From Ciona savignyi (Eukaryota > Chordata > Ascidiacea > Phlebobranchia > Cionidae), in NCBI GenBank assembly GCA_000149265.1, contig CH003295.1:136629-200628 (forward strand): a stretch of 64,000 nt of DNA. Reading direction: 5' to 3'. Under the pieces are notes generated by a model. The model saw nothing but the letters and a program-made list of their open reading frames with translations. It made no database searches and was not told where the DNA came from. How positions within the stretch are numbered: position 1 is the first letter of the stretch; every line of letters starts with the position of its first letter. The position numbers and the translations under genes are program-made. Below are positions 61,094 to 64,000 of the stretch, in pieces.

Positions 61094-62557
61094 ATCATTT
61101 ATTTTTACAACTAAATGCCAGTGGTCAATTTAACTGAAATATGGCAAGCATTAAAAACGACAAAAACATGGATTATTGTTATCACTCTTGAACAATACCC
61201 TCCCAATACTACCTTGCAACAAAATCTTCACAAAACTGCCAACCGGAAAATACTTTAACCCTGAGAGGACTGGGAGATTATTAAAAGTCGGTGACGTAGA
61301 GCCAATATTTTTAATTATTCTGTAGTAACTTACCACGTTTTTTGTTACAACATTTAATATTGGATTGGTATTTAAAAATTACATAAGATTATAATAGGTA
61401 GAATAAGCTATGATAATTAAACTCAGTGGTGGGTCATTCTGAAATAAACAATTTAAATAAAAAATACAAAAACAATAATTTTTCCTCAAGAATCACAACA
61501 CACTGCAATAGTCCCAGTAGCTTGACGGTGGGTGTTAATCTAATGATTATACCCATGAGAACGCTCCCACGCATTTTAAAGTTAATCTAAACATTTTATA
61601 CATGCCCGTCTTTATATATGTACGTCGAGACTGATCGTTGTTAAATTTCTGTGGATTGTAGCGGTTTTAAGTTTCTGGGGTTTGTATAATAGTGCATTTA
61701 TAATTGCTAATGTATATTCTGTTTTGGGGGGGATTTTCTCGGGTATACTGAGTTTTTGATTTTAGCTATGTTTTTTCTGATTCATGTTATATATCTTTAA
61801 CTCTAGTAAAAATCGAAGTTAAGATTCTTCTCCAATTCGAAGATATCGGCGATATCGACAAAAATGCGGAAAATGGCCTCTTTGTTACATAATTCCCGAA
61901 AGCGGGAATCCCCCTTGGGGTTTTTATAAAACTAAATGCCAAAGCTAACCCGTGTGCGATAAATTATTGGGGAATCAGTACGATTTTAATTGAGCCGTTG
62001 TGAAGGATATTTAATGTGTATACGACAATGCAGCGAAGTGATAGTTTTCTTGCTTTAACTTCTGTATGTATATAGATTTTTACACATCATTTATTACTCT
62101 AAAGTGTAAATAAAGACGATACTGTATGTGAAACATGTAACATATAAAGGGCTGGGCAATGCAGAACATTTTTATATAGATTTCCATGTATAAATTTTCT
62201 CTATAACCTCCAGATCTCAAGAGAGAGTGCAGTAATTTCCATATAAGTTGGTTTATGCATAATTTTTTATTGTAGTTTCATTTCTTGACTATGTTGCTCT
62301 TTATTAAATGTACTAACTTGTCTGAAGAAGTTGTATTGTAACCAGTTAATATAATATTAGTCCCATAATATGATTTGTCAAACATAAGAATTATTATATT
62401 ATACCCACTGCCCGTTTCAGCTTCTTTTGATTTTACATAGACTATCAACCGGTACTTGATGCATAAATTTATTTTGTAGAAATTTCTTACTAAGTAAAAG
62501 CCATTTCTAAAAGCGATTGCTATAAAAATGTCATGTATGCTATAATTCCCTGGTTAC
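61094..62557. other. Divergent promoter region, ZFPL1 / BTB gene
   Basis: The two genes point away from each other across 1.46 kb. A short SINE fragment (61494-61580) is the only recognisable element. No internal gene was found. Confidence 0.5.
61494..61580 (+). repeat. tRNA-derived SINE, fragment (copy 6)
   Basis: CACAACACACTGCAATAG and CTTGACGGTGGG match the middle of copy 4. The head and tail are missing. Confidence 0.55.
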
Positions 62558-63996
62558 ATGGGAAACCCAGCAAGCCGAGTTTTGAAAACATGTCCAAATG
62601 TGGAAAAGAAAAGAGCTGCCCCTGGAATCAAGCCATCACATAACCCAAAGATTAAGACCTACATAGACAAAGAATTATGTTTCAATGTGTTCAGTTGCTT
62701 AAATGATTTTAGGAAATCTGGTAAGGAAATTTTGTGGGAACATTTTAGATGTCATATTTAAGTCTCCAGGTGTTTACAGAAATATGTTAAATTAATTTTA
62801 GAACTATGTGCCTATATTTGTTGTAGGTTAAACCATGCATTTATTGGATTAACAATACAACTTTACCCGTGTAAGGGTCAAACATCATTTTAATAGAATA
62901 TACAGATTTGAGTTTTCAGTGTTAGTCAAAAACAACCCTAGTTAAACACATAATGGAAATCACCACAAACAGGCAACTTTTTAATGGACTTATATAACTA
63001 GCAGTCTCAGCTGACCATTTAGAATATTTTACTTATTAAATATAAGGCATCAGCTTTACACCACATGGTGTATTATGTCCTATGAGTGAACCATTTGTAA
63101 CATGTTTTATAGAAAGGATGGTTGATGTTCTAATTGAAAGTGGTGAGCATTCCTACCCATGCCATTCAATAGTGATGTGTGCCAGGTCCAAGTATTTCCA
63201 TGCTTTGATTGCTTCAAACCCAACAATTAATGGTAAGAAATATTGATTGGAAGACCTGATTTGTTTAATTTTATGTAAATAAGGCACTATCAACTATTTG
63301 TAATATAAAAAAACAGAATTTTAAGTTAAGAAACTGGTATCGTCTTTTCCTGCTTATGGAAAATTTGTATTGTAGAGACATTGCATTTCTGTGATTTTGT
63401 GTAAATAATTAGATTTTAATGGCTTGGAACAATGGTAATTATGGTTTTTACCCATATTCACATTAAGTGGGAAGCAGGTTTCGATGTAACCATTTTACAT
63501 TTTTAGATGACATTCGTAGCAAAAGAATGATTCATGTGAAGGTTAATGAGATAGAGCACCATATTGCTAAGAACCTTTTGGAATACATGTATACTGGCTG
63601 TATCAAAATACCCTTTGAGCATATTGCCACGTAAGTCAATTTCATTGTTCATATGATTTTTTTGGTCAATGTACCACTGTACAGTATAGTCAATGCCTGG
63701 ATTTAACCTTTACCTCATAGCAGTCAATGGAAGAAAGATACATTACAGAAATTACATAAACTAATTTATGTATTTTACAACTACTGTGTTACTTGTATTC
63801 TAGTTACATTGAATCGTCTGTAAAATGGGGTTTAAATGAATACATCGAATGTCATGAGAAGGTGAGTTTAAGTCAGTACTACTCCGGGAGGTCAAGCTCG
63901 AGCATGTTCGATGCTGTTTTTTCTTGTGATGAGATCAAAAACTTGCAAATCTGTATCAAGGAATTTGACACCATGTTTCCAAGGTACCTAAAGTAA
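62558..63996 (+). CDS. BTB/POZ-domain protein, possibly continuing past the window
   Basis: Exons 62558-62720, 63113-63232, 63507-63630 and 63804-63996 join in frame (600 nt, 199 aa if the last stop is used). The start MGNPASR has Gly2 and a small residue at position 6, fitting an N-myristoylation site. Exon 1 ends FNVFSCLNDFRKS. The BTB domain follows: MVDVLIESGEHSYPCHSIVM, CARSKYFHALIAS, then HVKVNEIEHHIAKNLLEYMY and TGCIKI. BTB domains mediate dimerisation and often bind cullin-3. After it, SVKWGLNEYIECHEK looks like the start of a helical region, and the frame ends FPRYLK before the edge. A donor-like AG|GTACCT at 63983-63984 could instead splice onward. No Kelch or ankyrin repeat is visible in the window, so the subfamily is open. 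Confidence 0.75.
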
Positions 63997-64000
63997 CAAG

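Overview
The window reads as nuclear DNA of a tunicate, most likely a Ciona sea squirt. Non-coding DNA is AT-rich, genes are compact with many short GT-AG introns, and the families are chordate-type (CEP152, RGS3-like, CPEB1, ZFPL1, AS3MT). A GPCR with an array of LDL-receptor class A modules and several tRNA-derived SINE copies also fit Ciona. This assignment is inference from gene content; no marker here separates Ciona species. A 100-base N run marks an assembly gap at 3840-3939.

Gene layout, left to right: a three-exon secreted C-type lectin (minus, 326-1805); the centriole-assembly gene CEP152/asterless (plus, 7445-25841, 29 coding exons joined here in one continuous frame, 1320 aa); nested antisense in CEP152 intron 2, an LDLa-array seven-transmembrane receptor (minus, 9668-13271, 1177 aa); an arsenite-methyltransferase-like gene (plus, 29331-31406) with a frame break in exon 2 and no equivalent of a catalytic cysteine; a repeat-rich gene desert (31.4-39.0 kb); a small C2-domain-like protein (plus, 39065-40738); a C2-RGS protein like RGS3 (minus, 41216-47291) with two candidate first exons; CPEB1 (plus, 49182-53125); the Golgi zinc-finger protein ZFPL1 (minus, 56498-61093); and a BTB-domain protein starting at 62558 and possibly continuing past the right edge. 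No operon-like arrangement or shared pathway is evident.

The intergenic and intronic space holds several transposon families: a tRNA-derived SINE (six copies, one split by an insertion), a second repeat with an ACTAA-type tail, pogo/Tigger-like MITEs with TA duplications, a piggyBac-like element with TTAA duplications nested inside one of them, two palindromic elements that share a GGTTAG-like core but have different termini, and a retroposed tRNA-like sequence with poly(A) and an 8-bp duplication. No retroviral, LTR or capsid-bearing element was recognised, and there is no CRISPR, rRNA or intact tRNA gene.

All exon models were built by eye from splice motifs, phase continuity and remembered family sequences. 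Names rest on motif-level similarity, not on a database search.
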